Source: Candidatus Flexifilum affinis (GTDB lineage: Bacteria > Chloroflexota > Anaerolineae > Aggregatilineales > Phototrophicaceae). From it: a stretch of 64,000 nt of DNA. Of this stretch, positions 36,269 to 45,361 are shown in pieces. The stretch covers positions 12,596 to 76,595 of the forward strand of contig JADJPJ010000097.1 in NCBI GenBank assembly GCA_016713325.1. Direction: 5' to 3'. The position numbers and the translations under genes were made by a program. The first letter of the stretch is position 1; every line of letters starts with the position of its first letter. The notes beneath the pieces were generated by a model, which ran no database searches, had not been told where the DNA came from, and saw nothing but the letters and a program-made list of their open reading frames with translations.

Positions 36269-37279
36269 ATGATGGCCAACAGCAGAAAACAACCCACCAT
36301 TCGCGATATCGCCAGGATGGCAGGCGTTTCATACCAGACGGTTTCGCTGGTGATCAACGACAAGCCCGGCGTTTCAGAGAAAACGCGGCGCGAGATTCTG
36401 CGCCTCATGGAAGAAGTCGACTACCGGCCCAACCGCGCCGCGCAAATGCTCACCACCAATCGCTCCAACACGCTGGAGCTGATCGTGGTCGACGTCGATT
36501 ACGGCGGACGGCTGGCCGATTCCACCAAGAACATGACGCGGGCGGCCAAGGAAGCCGGTTATAATCTGCTCGTCTCGGATGCCCCGGCAGTGGGCCTGGA
36601 GCAGGCGCTGGAGAGCGCGGCGGCGCGCCTGGTGGACGGAGTCATTCTGTACGCGCCGCGCCTCAATATCGAAGATGACGAACTCGCCCGCATCTGCCGG
36701 GGCATTCCGATGGTGCGCCGCGACTACCTTCCCAGTTCGCGACTGGCCTGGGTCGGCTTCGATCAGGTCTACGCGGCGCGGTTGGCGGTCGAGCATCTGA
36801 TCGCGCTGGGACACCGGCAGATCGCCGCGGTGCCGCCGACATCGGCGCTGCACAACGGCTACTGGCGGCATACGACGATTCGCAGCGTGCTGCACGAGCA
36901 CGATCTGAAGCTGACGGCGGTGGCCGAGGGCGACTACTCGATGCGCAGCGGCTACGACGGCGTGAAGCAGATTCTGGCGACCGGCGCCCCCTTCACCGGC
37001 CTGATCGTCGGCACCGACGGGATGGCCATGGGCGCGCTGCGGGCGCTGCACGAGGTCGGACTGCGCATTCCTGAGGACGTGTCGGTGGTCAGCTTCGATA
37101 ATTCCGAGCTGTCGCTGTACACTGAGCCACCCCTGACGACCGTGGAGTTTCGGTTCAGCAAGCAAGATGAACTGTCGATCAAATATCTGATAGAGATCAT
37201 CGCCGACCCGCAGATGGAACTGCACCACCGCATCCTGATGCCGAGCCTGCTGGTGCGCGAGAGCACCCGGTCGATTTAG
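36269..37279 (+). CDS. LacI-family regulator of the uronate operon
   Basis: 336 residues from ATG at 36269, favoured over the GTG at 36263 because AGGG is well spaced for it. The N-terminal HTH and hinge read PTIRDIARMAGVSYQTVSLVINDKPGVSEKTRREILRLM and YRPNRAAQML. The periplasmic-binding-like sensor domain ends PLTTVEF...LLVRESTRSI. The gene is divergent from the importer/uxaC/uxaE operon, and two near-identical palindromes lie between them, so it very likely represses both. The effector is unknown; a uronate or an intermediate is expected. Confidence 0.93.
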   Translation: MMANSRKQPTIRDIARMAGVSYQTVSLVINDKPGVSEKTRREILRLMEEVDYRPNRAAQMLTTNRSNTLELIVVDVDYGGRLADSTKNMTRAAKEAGYNLLVSDAPAVGLEQALESAAARLVDGVILYAPRLNIEDDELARICRGIPMVRRDYLPSSRLAWVGFDQVYAARLAVEHLIALGHRQIAAVPPTSALHNGYWRHTTIRSVLHEHDLKLTAVAEGDYSMRSGYDGVKQILATGAPFTGLIVGTDGMAMGALRALHEVGLRIPEDVSVVSFDNSELSLYTEPPLTTVEFRFSKQDELSIKYLIEIIADPQMELHHRILMPSLLVRESTRSI

Positions 37280-37332
37280 AATCTCGCTGCCGGTTCACCC
37301 GGCAGCCCACGTTCACGAGGAAGTCTTGAGCG

Positions 37333-38775
37333 ATGACGTACAAACGCGTGGCCCAGTTACGAACGGCGGCTGATTTCCGCGACTATCTGGAGCAGATTGG
37401 CGCGCGCCTCGATTTCGACGAGGTGGTGGAGCATGGGGAGAGCTCGCCCCTGGCGCAGCCGTACACCTTCGATGGTGTACGCATTGGCAACCGCTTCACG
37501 GTGCTGCCGATGGAGGGGTGGGATGGCGAACTGGACGGTCTGCCGACCGATCTGGTGCGGCGGCGCTGGGAGCGCTTCGGCCAGAGCGGCGCCAAGCTGA
37601 TTTTCGGCGGCGAGGCGACAGCGGTGCGCTATGACGGCCGCGCCAATCCCAACCAGCTCGTCATCAACGAGGCGACCGTGAGCGAGCTGGCCGATCTGCG
37701 CGATGGGCTGGCGAATGCCCATGGCGAGCGACACGGAGAAACGGCCGATCTGCTGGTTGGCTTGCAGCTCACGCACTCCGGTCGCTTTGCGCGGCCGTTC
37801 GACAAAAAGCGACTGGAGCCGCAGATCCTCTACCACCATCCCCTGCTGGACGCCAAGTTCAAGGTGGCGCAGCATCAGGCGCTGATGACCGACGGTGAGA
37901 TCGAGACGCTGATCGAGGATTACGTCCGCGCCGCCATTCTGGCGCAGCAGGCGGGCTTCCACTTCGTCGACGTCAAACACTGCCACGGCTACCTGGGGCA
38001 TGAGTTCCTGACGGCCTTCGACCGTCCAGGCAGCTACGGCGGAAGCTTCGAGAACCGGACGCGCTTCCTGCGGGAGATCGTCCTCGGCATTCACCGCCGC
38101 GCGCCGGGTCTGCGGATAGGCGTGCGGCTGAGCGCCTTCGACTGGCTGCCCTTCCGTCCTGGCGCCGATGGCAGTGGCGAGCCAGAGTCGTGGTCGGGTG
38201 CGTATCCCTATGCCTTTGGCGGCGATGGCAGCGGCACCGGCATCGATCTGAGCGAGACGAACCGCTTCCTGACCCTGCTGGAAGAACTGAACATCCGGCT
38301 GGTGTGCCTAACGGCCGGCAGCCCGTACTATAACCCGCACATCCAGCGGCCCGCCCTGTTCCCGCCGTCGGACGGCTACCAGCCGCCGGAGGATCCGCTG
38401 CGCGGCGTGGCCCGGCAAATCGCCGTCACCGCCGAACTGAAGCGGGCGCATCCCAACCTGTTCATGGTCGGGTCGGGTTACTCCTACTTGCAGGACTGGC
38501 TGCCCAATGTGGCGCAGCATGTGGTGCGCACCGGCATGGCCGACTCGGTCGGGTTGGGGCGAATGGTACTCAGCTACCCGGAGATGCCGGCCGACATTCT
38601 GGCCGGCCGAACGCTCCAGCGCAAGAGCATCTGCCGAACCTTCAGCGACTGCACGACCGGCCCGCGCAACGGCCTGGTCTCCGGCTGCTACCCGCTCGAC
38701 CCATTCTACAAAGAGCGGCCGGAACACGATCAACTGGAAGCGATCAAGCATCCCGACCGGCAAAAAGAGCAATAG
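37333..38775 (+). CDS. NADH:flavin oxidoreductase, old yellow enzyme family
   Basis: 480 residues, about 100 more than a classical OYE. The TIM-barrel blocks are recognisable: [28 protein letters not shown], then [16 protein letters not shown] and [17 protein letters not shown]. The His-Cys-His region after VDVK replaces the more usual HAAHGYL. The C-terminal end has Cys residues ([27 protein letters not shown]) that resemble remnants of the 2,4-dienoyl-CoA reductase iron-sulphur segment. There is no second FAD/NAD domain. It is expected to bind FMN. It follows the LacI gene in the same direction, with a Gfo/Idh gene after it, so all three may be co-transcribed. Confidence 0.85.
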   Translation: MTYKRVAQLRTAADFRDYLEQIGARLDFDEVVEHGESSPLAQPYTFDGVRIGNRFTVLPMEGWDGELDGLPTDLVRRRWERFGQSGAKLIFGGEATAVRYDGRANPNQLVINEATVSELADLRDGLANAHGERHGETADLLVGLQLTHSGRFARPFDKKRLEPQILYHHPLLDAKFKVAQHQALMTDGEIETLIEDYVRAAILAQQAGFHFVDVKHCHGYLGHEFLTAFDRPGSYGGSFENRTRFLREIVLGIHRRAPGLRIGVRLSAFDWLPFRPGADGSGEPESWSGAYPYAFGGDGSGTGIDLSETNRFLTLLEELNIRLVCLTAGSPYYNPHIQRPALFPPSDGYQPPEDPLRGVARQIAVTAELKRAHPNLFMVGSGYSYLQDWLPNVAQHVVRTGMADSVGLGRMVLSYPEMPADILAGRTLQRKSICRTFSDCTTGPRNGLVSGCYPLDPFYKERPEHDQLEAIKHPDRQKEQ

Positions 38776-38828
38776 TCAGGCTTTAGAGGCGTCGGCAGAG
38801 TAGACGCCCGTGAGGACAGAAGATCATC

Positions 38829-39929
38829 ATGACCGCACCTGCATCCCATCGACTCGCCATTATCGGAACCGGCAAATCGGTCGGCAATCACATGAGCGCG
38901 ATCCGCGCCATGGGCGACCGCGTTGAACTGGTCGCCGCCGTCGATCTGGACGAGGCGCGGGTTCGGGCCTTCAGCGAGGCCAACGGCATCGCGCGCTGGT
39001 ACACCGACGCCGAGGCGATGCTGTCGGCGGAACAGCCCGATCTCGTCCACATCGTCACCCCGCCGGCACCGCACAAGACCCTGATCGTGCAGGCGCTGGA
39101 GGCAGGGGCGTGGGTGTACTGCGAGAAACCGCTGGTGGCTTCGCTGGCGGAGTTCGACACCATCACCGAAGCGGAAGCGCGCACCGGCCGCTACGTCAGC
39201 ACGGTCTTCCAGTGGCGCTTCGGGTCGGCGGCCAAGCACCTGAAGCGGCTGATCGAGACCGAGGCGCTGGGGCGGCCGCTGGTCGGGCTGTGCAACACAC
39301 TGTGGTACCGCACGCAGGACTACTACGACGTCGAGTGGCGCGGCAAATGGCGAACCGAGGTCGGCGGCCCGACGGTGACCCTGGGCGTGCACCTGGCCGA
39401 TCTCTTCCTGTGGCTGATGGGCGACTGGTGTGAGCTGACGGCCATGGCCGGGACGCTCGACCGGGCGATCGAGGTCGAGGACGTGTCGATGGCGCTGGTG
39501 CGCTTTGCCAATGGTGCGCTGGGGACGATCACCAACAGCGCGCTCTCGCCCCGGCAGGAAACGCACATGCGCATCGACTTCCAGCAGGCCAGCGTCGAGG
39601 TCAAGGCGCTGTACCGCTACCGCAACGAACACTGGACCTTCAGCCTGCCGGAGAGTGTCGAGAACCCGGCGGCTCAGGCGCACTGGGCATCATTGACCGA
39701 AGATGCGGGCGGCACTCACGACTCGCAGCTCCGCGATGTGCTCGGCTGCATCGAGCGAGGCGAGCGCCCGCCGGTCAGCGGAGAGGATGCCCGCCGCATT
39801 CTGGAGTTCGCCGCCAGCCTCTACAAGTCGGCATTCACCGGCCAGCGCGTGACCCGCGGCGAGATCACGCCGGAGGACCCCTACTACTTCGCCATGAACG
39901 GCGACCCGGCGGCCGTGGCCCACATCTGA
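38829..39929 (+). CDS. Gfo/Idh/MocA family oxidoreductase
   Basis: 366 residues. Rossmann start [19 protein letters not shown] and the signature CEKPLVAS; the second domain contains [22 protein letters not shown], with the catalytic His after GV. Family members oxidise or reduce sugars, inositols or derived acids with NAD(P). It follows the OYE-type gene by 53 bases with GAGGACAG as ribosome site and is probably co-transcribed with it and the LacI gene. It is distinct from the longer Gfo/Idh enzyme at 30727. Confidence 0.9.
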   Translation: MTAPASHRLAIIGTGKSVGNHMSAIRAMGDRVELVAAVDLDEARVRAFSEANGIARWYTDAEAMLSAEQPDLVHIVTPPAPHKTLIVQALEAGAWVYCEKPLVASLAEFDTITEAEARTGRYVSTVFQWRFGSAAKHLKRLIETEALGRPLVGLCNTLWYRTQDYYDVEWRGKWRTEVGGPTVTLGVHLADLFLWLMGDWCELTAMAGTLDRAIEVEDVSMALVRFANGALGTITNSALSPRQETHMRIDFQQASVEVKALYRYRNEHWTFSLPESVENPAAQAHWASLTEDAGGTHDSQLRDVLGCIERGERPPVSGEDARRILEFAASLYKSAFTGQRVTRGEITPEDPYYFAMNGDPAAVAHI

Positions 39930-39932
39930 CGG

Positions 39933-40625
39933 CTACCGCCGCGCCAGCATCAGGTACGTCAGTTCCCCCTGTTTGACGAAATTCAGCGCCTGGTAGGCGT
40001 GCTGGGCGGGTGTGTTGTGGGCCAGCACATGCAGGAACGGCGTCTTGCCCCGCGCCCAGATCCCCTCCGCGATCACCGCCGTCACGAATTTCGCATACCC
40101 CCGCCCACGCCAATCGGGATGGGTACAGACGGCGGCCACTTCGCAGTAGCCCGGCAAGTGCATCCGTTCGCCGGCCATGGCCACCAGCGCGCCTTCCTGG
40201 CGAATACCCACGAAGCGCCCCCTGTCGATCAGCGCCGGGCGGAGCGATCCCAGGCCGGACACTCGGAGAAGCTGCGTCATGTCCTGGACATCATCAGAGG
40301 TCAGCTCGACGAGTTCGCTGTTGTAGCCGTCACATTGCGGGACCGGCGTATGACGCTGGCAGACGAGCTGATCCACCGGGAAGCGGGCGCGACTCTCGAA
40401 GCCGGGAATTTCCTGCGGCGGGTCCAGGGCATAGAGCGAGATCACCTCCTTCACCCTGACCAGGCGCCCCAGATCCTCCAGGGCGCTGGCGCCGTAGTCG
40501 GCCAGCGCCGCGAGCGGAACGACCGCCGGATCGCAGCGCTTTGCCCGCGCGGTTCCGACGGCGAACCCGGCCAGATCGTGACACAGCATGTGCCACACGG
40601 GATTGTCAAGAACCTGTGGTTCCAC
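39933..40625 (-). CDS. GNAT family N-acetyltransferase (FR47-like)
   Basis: About 230 residues from a GTG at 40625 (VEPQVLDNPVWHML), chosen because related proteins begin at LDNPxWHAL; the longer frame runs into the VOC gene. An ATG at 40589 is an alternative. The C-terminal half is a GNAT fold: motif A is VAAVCTHPDWRGRGYAKFVTAVI (acetyl-CoA loop RGRGYA) and the end is TPAQHAYQALNFVKQGELTYLML. Substrate unknown. It starts eight bases after the VOC stop, so it forms an operon with it. Confidence 0.82.
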   Translation of the reverse strand: MEPQVLDNPVWHMLCHDLAGFAVGTARAKRCDPAVVPLAALADYGASALEDLGRLVRVKEVISLYALDPPQEIPGFESRARFPVDQLVCQRHTPVPQCDGYNSELVELTSDDVQDMTQLLRVSGLGSLRPALIDRGRFVGIRQEGALVAMAGERMHLPGYCEVAAVCTHPDWRGRGYAKFVTAVIAEGIWARGKTPFLHVLAHNTPAQHAYQALNFVKQGELTYLMLARR

Positions 40626-40632
40626 GGAAGCG

Positions 40633-41028
40633 CTAGCCCAGCGGCGCAAACAGGTCGATGACGTTGCCATCCGGGTCGAGCACCTGAGCGTAGCGCTGGC
40701 CCCAGAAGGCATCCCACGGCGCTTTGTGCGCGCGAACACCCATGCCCGTCAGACGCGCGAAGACCTCATCCACCTGAGCGGGGCTGTCGCACAGAAAAGC
40801 CATGCCGATGCCGTGGCTGCAGGCCGGGGGCTGCCAGTGCTCGTCGAAGCTGCGGATCACGTCCTGGGTGTCCCAGGCCATGCGCAGGCCGCCGGGCAGC
40901 ACCGTCTCGACGTGGCCTTCAGCTTCCGCGCCGGCGGGGATGTCGAGGCCGAGCTGCCGATAGAAGGCCAGCGAGGCCGCCATATCGCGGACGATGATGC
41001 CGATCAGATCCAGTTTGGGCTGTGCCAT
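40633..41028 (-). CDS. VOC family protein (glyoxalase/bleomycin resistance-like)
   Basis: 131 residues. The two beta-alpha-beta-beta-beta modules are marked by LDLIGIIVRDMAASLAFYRQLG and QVLDPDGNVIDLFAP, the common VOC start and end. The terminal DPDGN...DLF block contains the usual last metal-ligand region. AGGAGGAG precedes the ATG. It is the first gene of a pair with the GNAT acetyltransferase. No specific reaction can be assigned. Confidence 0.9.
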   Translation of the reverse strand: MAQPKLDLIGIIVRDMAASLAFYRQLGLDIPAGAEAEGHVETVLPGGLRMAWDTQDVIRSFDEHWQPPACSHGIGMAFLCDSPAQVDEVFARLTGMGVRAHKAPWDAFWGQRYAQVLDPDGNVIDLFAPLG

Positions 41029-41093
41029 GCGTCTCCTCCTGATGGTTCTGACTCTGCTGGTTACAACACGGCGGGATCTGGCGCCGCCTTATA

Positions 41094-42035
41094 TCACACT
41101 TTCAGCGCGTCATGCAGCAGAAAGGCATGTACGCCCATGGCCGGGTTGGCGATCTGCGTGATGTGCAGGTCCACGATCGCGCTCGCCAGGCCCAGCGCCT
41201 GCTTGCGTGACGGCAGACCGTACTGCGCCACCATCAGGTCGACCATGCCGTCCAGCGCCTGCATGGTCGCCTTCTCCAGGTCCTCGCTGAAGCCGAAGGT
41301 CAGCCAACCGGCCGGCGTCCAGGCGCGCGGCGCGACGCTCGGCGCATCCAGCAGGTCGAAGCGCAGGCGCACGCGCTGCATCGGGCACTCGATGGCGGTC
41401 ACGCTGACCTCACCGTGACCCTGGGCCGCATGGCCGTCGCCGAAAGAGAACAGGCCGCCCTCGACCGGGATGGGCAGGTACAGGCGCGTGCCCGCCACCA
41501 GATCGCGACAGTCGAGGTTTCCGCCCCACACCCGCGGCGGGTCAGTGTAATGGAAACCCGGCTCGGGCGGGGTCATGCCCATCACCCCGAGGAACGGCTT
41601 CATGCGCACCCGGTGCCCGTGCTGGTCGGTCGCGACCATGCGCTCGACATCCAGATCCCAGAGGAACAGTTCTTCTCCAGAATCGACGAATCCCAGCGCC
41701 TGGTGCACTCGGTGAGGCCAGCCGCCGGAGATGGTGAAGCCAAAAGCGCCGGGGATCACCTCTTCGATGTGCACAACCAGCGTCTTGCCCGGCTCTGCGC
41801 CTTCGATCCAGATCGGGCCGATGAGCGCGTGACCCTGCTGCTCAGCTGCTTCGGGGACCGGGTATTTCTTGCGCGGGCTGCCGTCAAAATGCAGTTGCTC
41901 CATCCCCCAACCGGCGTCCACAGTGGAAGCCTCGACGGCGTCGCCGGGTTGCAGGCGCAGAATCGGCGGACGGTCGGGAGAGAAAGCCCCGTGCAGAGTG
42001 TTCGGTCCCGGCGTCAGTTGATATACGACAGACAC
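41094..42035 (-). CDS. Acetamidase/formamidase family protein
   Basis: 313 residues from a GTG at 42035 (VSVVYQLTPGPNTLHG); the longer open frame overlaps the methyltransferase. The FmdA/AmdA beta-fold is clear from LRLQPGDAVEASTVDA, HALIGPIWIEGAEPGKTLVVHIEEV, WGGNLDCRDLVAGTRLYLPIPVEGGLFSFGDGHAAQGHGEV. The Asp, His and Glu residues in the last block are the expected zinc/active-site ligands. These enzymes hydrolyse short amides such as formamide to ammonia and the acid. It follows the methyltransferase gene by 34 bases in the same direction. Confidence 0.9.
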   Translation of the reverse strand: MSVVYQLTPGPNTLHGAFSPDRPPILRLQPGDAVEASTVDAGWGMEQLHFDGSPRKKYPVPEAAEQQGHALIGPIWIEGAEPGKTLVVHIEEVIPGAFGFTISGGWPHRVHQALGFVDSGEELFLWDLDVERMVATDQHGHRVRMKPFLGVMGMTPPEPGFHYTDPPRVWGGNLDCRDLVAGTRLYLPIPVEGGLFSFGDGHAAQGHGEVSVTAIECPMQRVRLRFDLLDAPSVAPRAWTPAGWLTFGFSEDLEKATMQALDGMVDLMVAQYGLPSRKQALGLASAIVDLHITQIANPAMGVHAFLLHDALKV

Positions 42036-42069
42036 GTTGGTTTTCCGATCGATGAGCAGGAGATACGGG

Positions 42070-42816
42070 CTATTCCGGCTTGCGCGCGCAGAGAAGAAAG
42101 CGCCGAATAGTGAACTGGAGCGGCTTGGGCCGGCGGTGCAGCAGCAGGAGCGCCTCGAAGTAGCGGTCGACCGAGAACGTCTCCGGGATGATGGCATGCA
42201 GGAAGTAGACGAGCGTCGCCACGTCGGCAAAGGTCGCCCGCCCGCTCCAGTCGTGGGCCTGCTCGACCACCAGGCCGGCCCGTTCCAGTTCGGCCCGGCA
42301 GTTGTCGAGCGTGACGTGCGGATAGTCGAGTGGCAGGTTGAGCACTTCCCACAGATCGGCTAGGTCGCGACCATCCACCTGCTGCGTCAGAAAGATTCCG
42401 CCGGGAGTCAGGATGCGCTGGATCTCGACGGCGTCGTAGGCTTCGTGCCGGTTGATGACCAGTGGAAGACACGCGTCCGCGAAGGGCATGACCGGGTCCG
42501 TCGCCACGTCATAGGCGACGACCTGGACGCCGTGGGGTTCGAGGTTGGCCATGGCGACAGGGAGGTTGGGCGGGTAGCCCTCGGTGGCGAAGGTGCAGCC
42601 CGGCAGCAGATCGCGAAATTCGAGCAGCTTCTCGCCGCCGCCGGTGCCCATGTCCAGCACCGCGTCGACATTCCTCAAATGCGCCCGGACCATCGCTTCG
42701 TAGGAGAACGAAGGGCGATCTTCCGAATAGCGCCCGCGCAGGTAGGAGAAATCCCAGCCCTCGAAGGGGTGTTCTTCTTCGGCGCGCCAGCGGCTGATGA
42801 GCTGTTGTTCGTCCAT
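42070..42816 (-). CDS. Class I SAM-dependent methyltransferase
   Basis: 248 residues. The SAM-binding glycine loop is VLDMGTGGGEKLLEF (motif I), with Asp/Glu-type motif II near TEGYPPNLPVA and motif IV around LVINRHEAYDAVEIQRILTPGG. No membrane segment. The substrate cannot be predicted. It lies between a GNAT gene and the acetamidase-like gene, all on the minus strand with short gaps. Confidence 0.88.
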   Translation of the reverse strand: MDEQQLISRWRAEEEHPFEGWDFSYLRGRYSEDRPSFSYEAMVRAHLRNVDAVLDMGTGGGEKLLEFRDLLPGCTFATEGYPPNLPVAMANLEPHGVQVVAYDVATDPVMPFADACLPLVINRHEAYDAVEIQRILTPGGIFLTQQVDGRDLADLWEVLNLPLDYPHVTLDNCRAELERAGLVVEQAHDWSGRATFADVATLVYFLHAIIPETFSVDRYFEALLLLHRRPKPLQFTIRRFLLCARKPE

Positions 42817-42830
42817 GAGACTTGGCCTGT

Positions 42831-43301
42831 TCAGTCGGGATCAATCCATTTTTCATAGGCAAAGAGCGGCGTGCCATCGTGTTCGTGCTCCGACACAATG
42901 CGATAGCCGAATTTTTCGTAAAAGTGCTGGTTGCGCACCGCCCACTGCGGCGTGTCGAGCGTCCACAGGCGGGCGGGAAAGATCTGTTCGATGAACTGCA
43001 TGGCGTAGGTGCCGATGCCGTAATTCTGGTAGGCCGGGTCCAGGAATATCACGTCCAGATGATAGTGCCCATCGCCCATGTCGAAGACGACGATCCCGCC
43101 GACGCAGCGGTCCTCATAGAGGATTTTGAAACATTCATCCTCGTTGATCTTCTGGCGCATCACGTCCACGGAGTCGTATCCCGGCGGCCCTCCCTCTTCG
43201 ACTCCGGGATAAAGCACTGAGTCGTAGTGAAACGAGGCGATCTGCACCTGGACCATCGTTTCAGCATCGGACAGATGGGCGCGCTCAAAGGTGACGGACA
43301 T
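42831..43301 (-). CDS. GNAT family N-acetyltransferase
   Basis: 156 residues from ATG at 43301 (MSVTFERAHLSDAETM), seven bases after the DinB-like stop. GNAT motif A/B are visible: YHLDVIFLDPAYQNYGIGTYAMQFI, with the loop QNYGIG, and the end VRNQHFYEKFGYRIVSEHEHDG, which is very typical. Substrate unknown. Translation is probably coupled to the upstream gene. Confidence 0.9.
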   Translation of the reverse strand: MSVTFERAHLSDAETMVQVQIASFHYDSVLYPGVEEGGPPGYDSVDVMRQKINEDECFKILYEDRCVGGIVVFDMGDGHYHLDVIFLDPAYQNYGIGTYAMQFIEQIFPARLWTLDTPQWAVRNQHFYEKFGYRIVSEHEHDGTPLFAYEKWIDPD

Positions 43302-43308
43302 AACGCGC

Positions 43309-43821
43309 TCACCAGTCGCCCGCGTAGCCGAGATGGTAGGGATTGGCCTGCTCACGCAGGTAGAGATACCGCAGTTCGACGAGCTGGCGCTGGTGCAGGA
43401 GGTCGTGCGCCAGCCAGGCCATCAGCATATCGCCGGCACTCAGACCGCCAAAGGGCGTCTCGATGCGAACGTCCAGAGTCGGGTTGTCCAGGGTTCGCAG
43501 CCAGGCCAGTGACTCCTCACGCGCGGCCAGAAAGCGGGCCAGCGACTCGTCGGGGTCGCGCTGGTTGTAGCCCCGACCGGTGATCCATCCCTGCGGATCG
43601 ATATTCGGCGGCATGCCCTCGACCTGATCGAGAATGTGCTTGAAGCGGGTGCGGAAGTCCTCCCGCTCTTCGTCAGCGAGGTGGTTGACCACTTCCAGGA
43701 TTGACCAGGACTCCGGGTCGGGTTTCCAGCGCGCCTGCTCAAGGCTGATCCCGGAGGCCAGTGAGCGGAGAGTCTGCGTCTGCTGGCTGAACTGGTCGAT
43801 ACATGCGGCAAGATCGATCAT
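43309..43821 (-). CDS. DinB family protein
   Basis: 170 residues forming a four-helix bundle: LAACIDQFSQQTQTLRSL, SWSILEVVNHLADEEREDFRTR and DMLMAWLAHDLLHQRQLVEL. His in VVNHLADEE and the two His of HDLLHQ are in the positions of the three metal ligands of DinB-like enzymes, which are usually thiol-dependent transferases or uncharacterised. It is the first gene of a run with GNAT, methyltransferase and acetamidase genes. Confidence 0.88.
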   Translation of the reverse strand: MIDLAACIDQFSQQTQTLRSLASGISLEQARWKPDPESWSILEVVNHLADEEREDFRTRFKHILDQVEGMPPNIDPQGWITGRGYNQRDPDESLARFLAAREESLAWLRTLDNPTLDVRIETPFGGLSAGDMLMAWLAHDLLHQRQLVELRYLYLREQANPYHLGYAGDW

Positions 43822-43915
43822 GCGGCCCTCCTGTCATCGTTCGGTGACCAGTGTACCGGAAATGAGAGGGTGTGTCATGCACCGCGTCATTCGGAACCGG
43901 CGCGTCGATCCTGCA

Positions 43916-44926
43916 TCACGACGACTCGCGCACGACGAGTTCGCTATAGACGATACTCTTGATCGGAATTGTCTCTTTGCCCTCAATCAGACGATGAAGT
44001 TTGCGCAGCGCCAGGACACCGATCTCGAATTTCGGGATATGAACGGTCGTCAGGGGAGGACGCGTATAGCCACTCTCCCTCGTGTTGTCGATGCTCGCAA
44101 TCGCGATGTCTCCTGGGATGCTCAGGCCAGCTTCCCGAATCGCCTCGATCGCGCCAAACGCGGTCTTGTCGCTGACCGCGATCACGGCAGTTGGGTGATC
44201 TCGCAATTCCAGAATCGCCTTCATCTGAACGTAACCCTTCAGCGGATGGCCGGATACGGGTTCTGGCATCCACTCTGCGGGGGGAAGGAGATACGATTCG
44301 GCCATGGCCGCCAGGCAGCCCCGAAATCGATCGACCAGACTGCTGTACTTGCTCGGCCCCTTCAGGATGGCGATTTTCCGGTGTCCACGGTCAAGCATAT
44401 GCCGGGCAATTTTGTAGCCGGCCATAAAATTGTCCCCTAACACACAGGGGAGTTTCTGTCCTTCGATATGGCTCTCGATCAACACAACCGGCACGTTGGG
44501 AGCCTGAAGTTGAATGACCATCTCCGGGAGGATATCGCCGTCATTGGCGACGGCAAACCCGGCCACAGTCTGAGCGAAGCCCGTCTTCAGCAAATCCAGA
44601 TCCTGAGTGTTGCGATCAAACGTCGACAGCAGGACGTGGTAACCCAGAGTTCCTGCTTCCGCCTGGAAGCCGCGAATGACATCGCCATAGAATACGTCAC
44701 TGATGGCCGGGATCGAGGATTGCTCGATGAGCAGACCGACCGACTCCGTCTTCGAACCATTTTGATCTGGCTTGATGACGTAGGACAGTTTCTCAATCGC
44801 TGTTCGGACCTTCTCAATGGTCTCCTCGGGAATTCCGGGTTTATTGTGAACAACCATCCATACCGTCGTCGCAGAGACTTCCGCCACCTGCGCTACATCA
44901 CGCATGGTTGCTTTCGACTTGGCCAA
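43916..44926 (-). CDS. LacI-family regulator of the third CUT1 operon
   Basis: 336 residues from a TTG start, supported by AGGAG eight bases upstream. The HTH reads ATMRDVAQVAEVSATTVWMVVHNKPGIPEETIEKV. The linker (YVIKPDQNGSKTESVGLLI) is slightly different from the standard hinge. The sensor domain ends PLTTVHIPKFEIGVLALRKL...ELVVRESS. The gene is divergent from the importer at 45362; a palindrome TGTTTACTAAACA lies 27 bases before its start and a related one sits in the operon leader, so it probably controls both units. Confidence 0.93.
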   Translation of the reverse strand: MAKSKATMRDVAQVAEVSATTVWMVVHNKPGIPEETIEKVRTAIEKLSYVIKPDQNGSKTESVGLLIEQSSIPAISDVFYGDVIRGFQAEAGTLGYHVLLSTFDRNTQDLDLLKTGFAQTVAGFAVANDGDILPEMVIQLQAPNVPVVLIESHIEGQKLPCVLGDNFMAGYKIARHMLDRGHRKIAILKGPSKYSSLVDRFRGCLAAMAESYLLPPAEWMPEPVSGHPLKGYVQMKAILELRDHPTAVIAVSDKTAFGAIEAIREAGLSIPGDIAIASIDNTRESGYTRPPLTTVHIPKFEIGVLALRKLHRLIEGKETIPIKSIVYSELVVRESS

Positions 44927-44952
44927 TCACGCTCTCCTGGATTCGCGACACC

Positions 44953-44965
44953 TGTTTACTAAACA
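44953..44965. promoter_or_regulatory. Candidate LacI operator (third importer operon)
   Basis: Perfect 6+1+6 palindrome TGTTTA-C-TAAACA, between the LacI start and the -35 box of the divergent importer promoter. A second site matching at 11 of 13 positions occurs at 45128-45140. Confidence 0.6.
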
Positions 44966-44992
44966 GACCGATGATATCCGTTTGACAATCAT

Positions 44993-45021
44993 TTGACAAG
45001 TGCAGCCAAGCGTAGTATTTT
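44993..45021 (+). promoter_or_regulatory. Sigma-70 promoter of the third importer operon
   Basis: Consensus TTGACA at 44993-44998, exactly 17 bases, TATTTT at 45016-45021. The start site would be near 45028, giving a leader of about 330 bases before the binding-protein gene. Confidence 0.65.
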
Positions 45022-45115
45022 TTAACTCGTTTAAGGGACAATTTCTTTCGTGAGACCTGATGATAACTCTTGGCACTCTGAAGATATCGGAATCTTCTCA
45101 AAATACGCTCGCTCG

Positions 45116-45160
45116 CTGCGTCAGGCATGTTTAGTGAACATGTCTGACGCAGTTTTGTTT
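45116..45160 (+). terminator. Terminator-like hairpin in the leader of the third importer operon
   Basis: Long stem with arms CTGCGTCAGGCATGTT/AACATGTCTGACGCAG (one G-T pair) around a TAGTG loop, followed by TTTTGTTT. No gene ends upstream on the plus strand, so it lies inside the leader of the importer transcript. Its apex contains TGTTTAGTGAACA, a near copy of the LacI operator at 44953. It may be an attenuator, an extended operator, or both. Confidence 0.6.
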
Positions 45161-45361
45161 GATGATGCTTGAGCGTGTTCACTATCATGAGGTCAACGAG
45201 CCTGATACGAAGGCCATGAACTCGTTTGGCCAGCCGGACCGGCTTGGAGTCAGAGAAGCGGTCACCACCGCAGAAAGGAGTTCACTGACGGATCCAATGG
45301 AGCCGTATCTGAGAACTGCACTTGAATGGCCATTCAATTAAAACTGAATCTGGAGGACACA

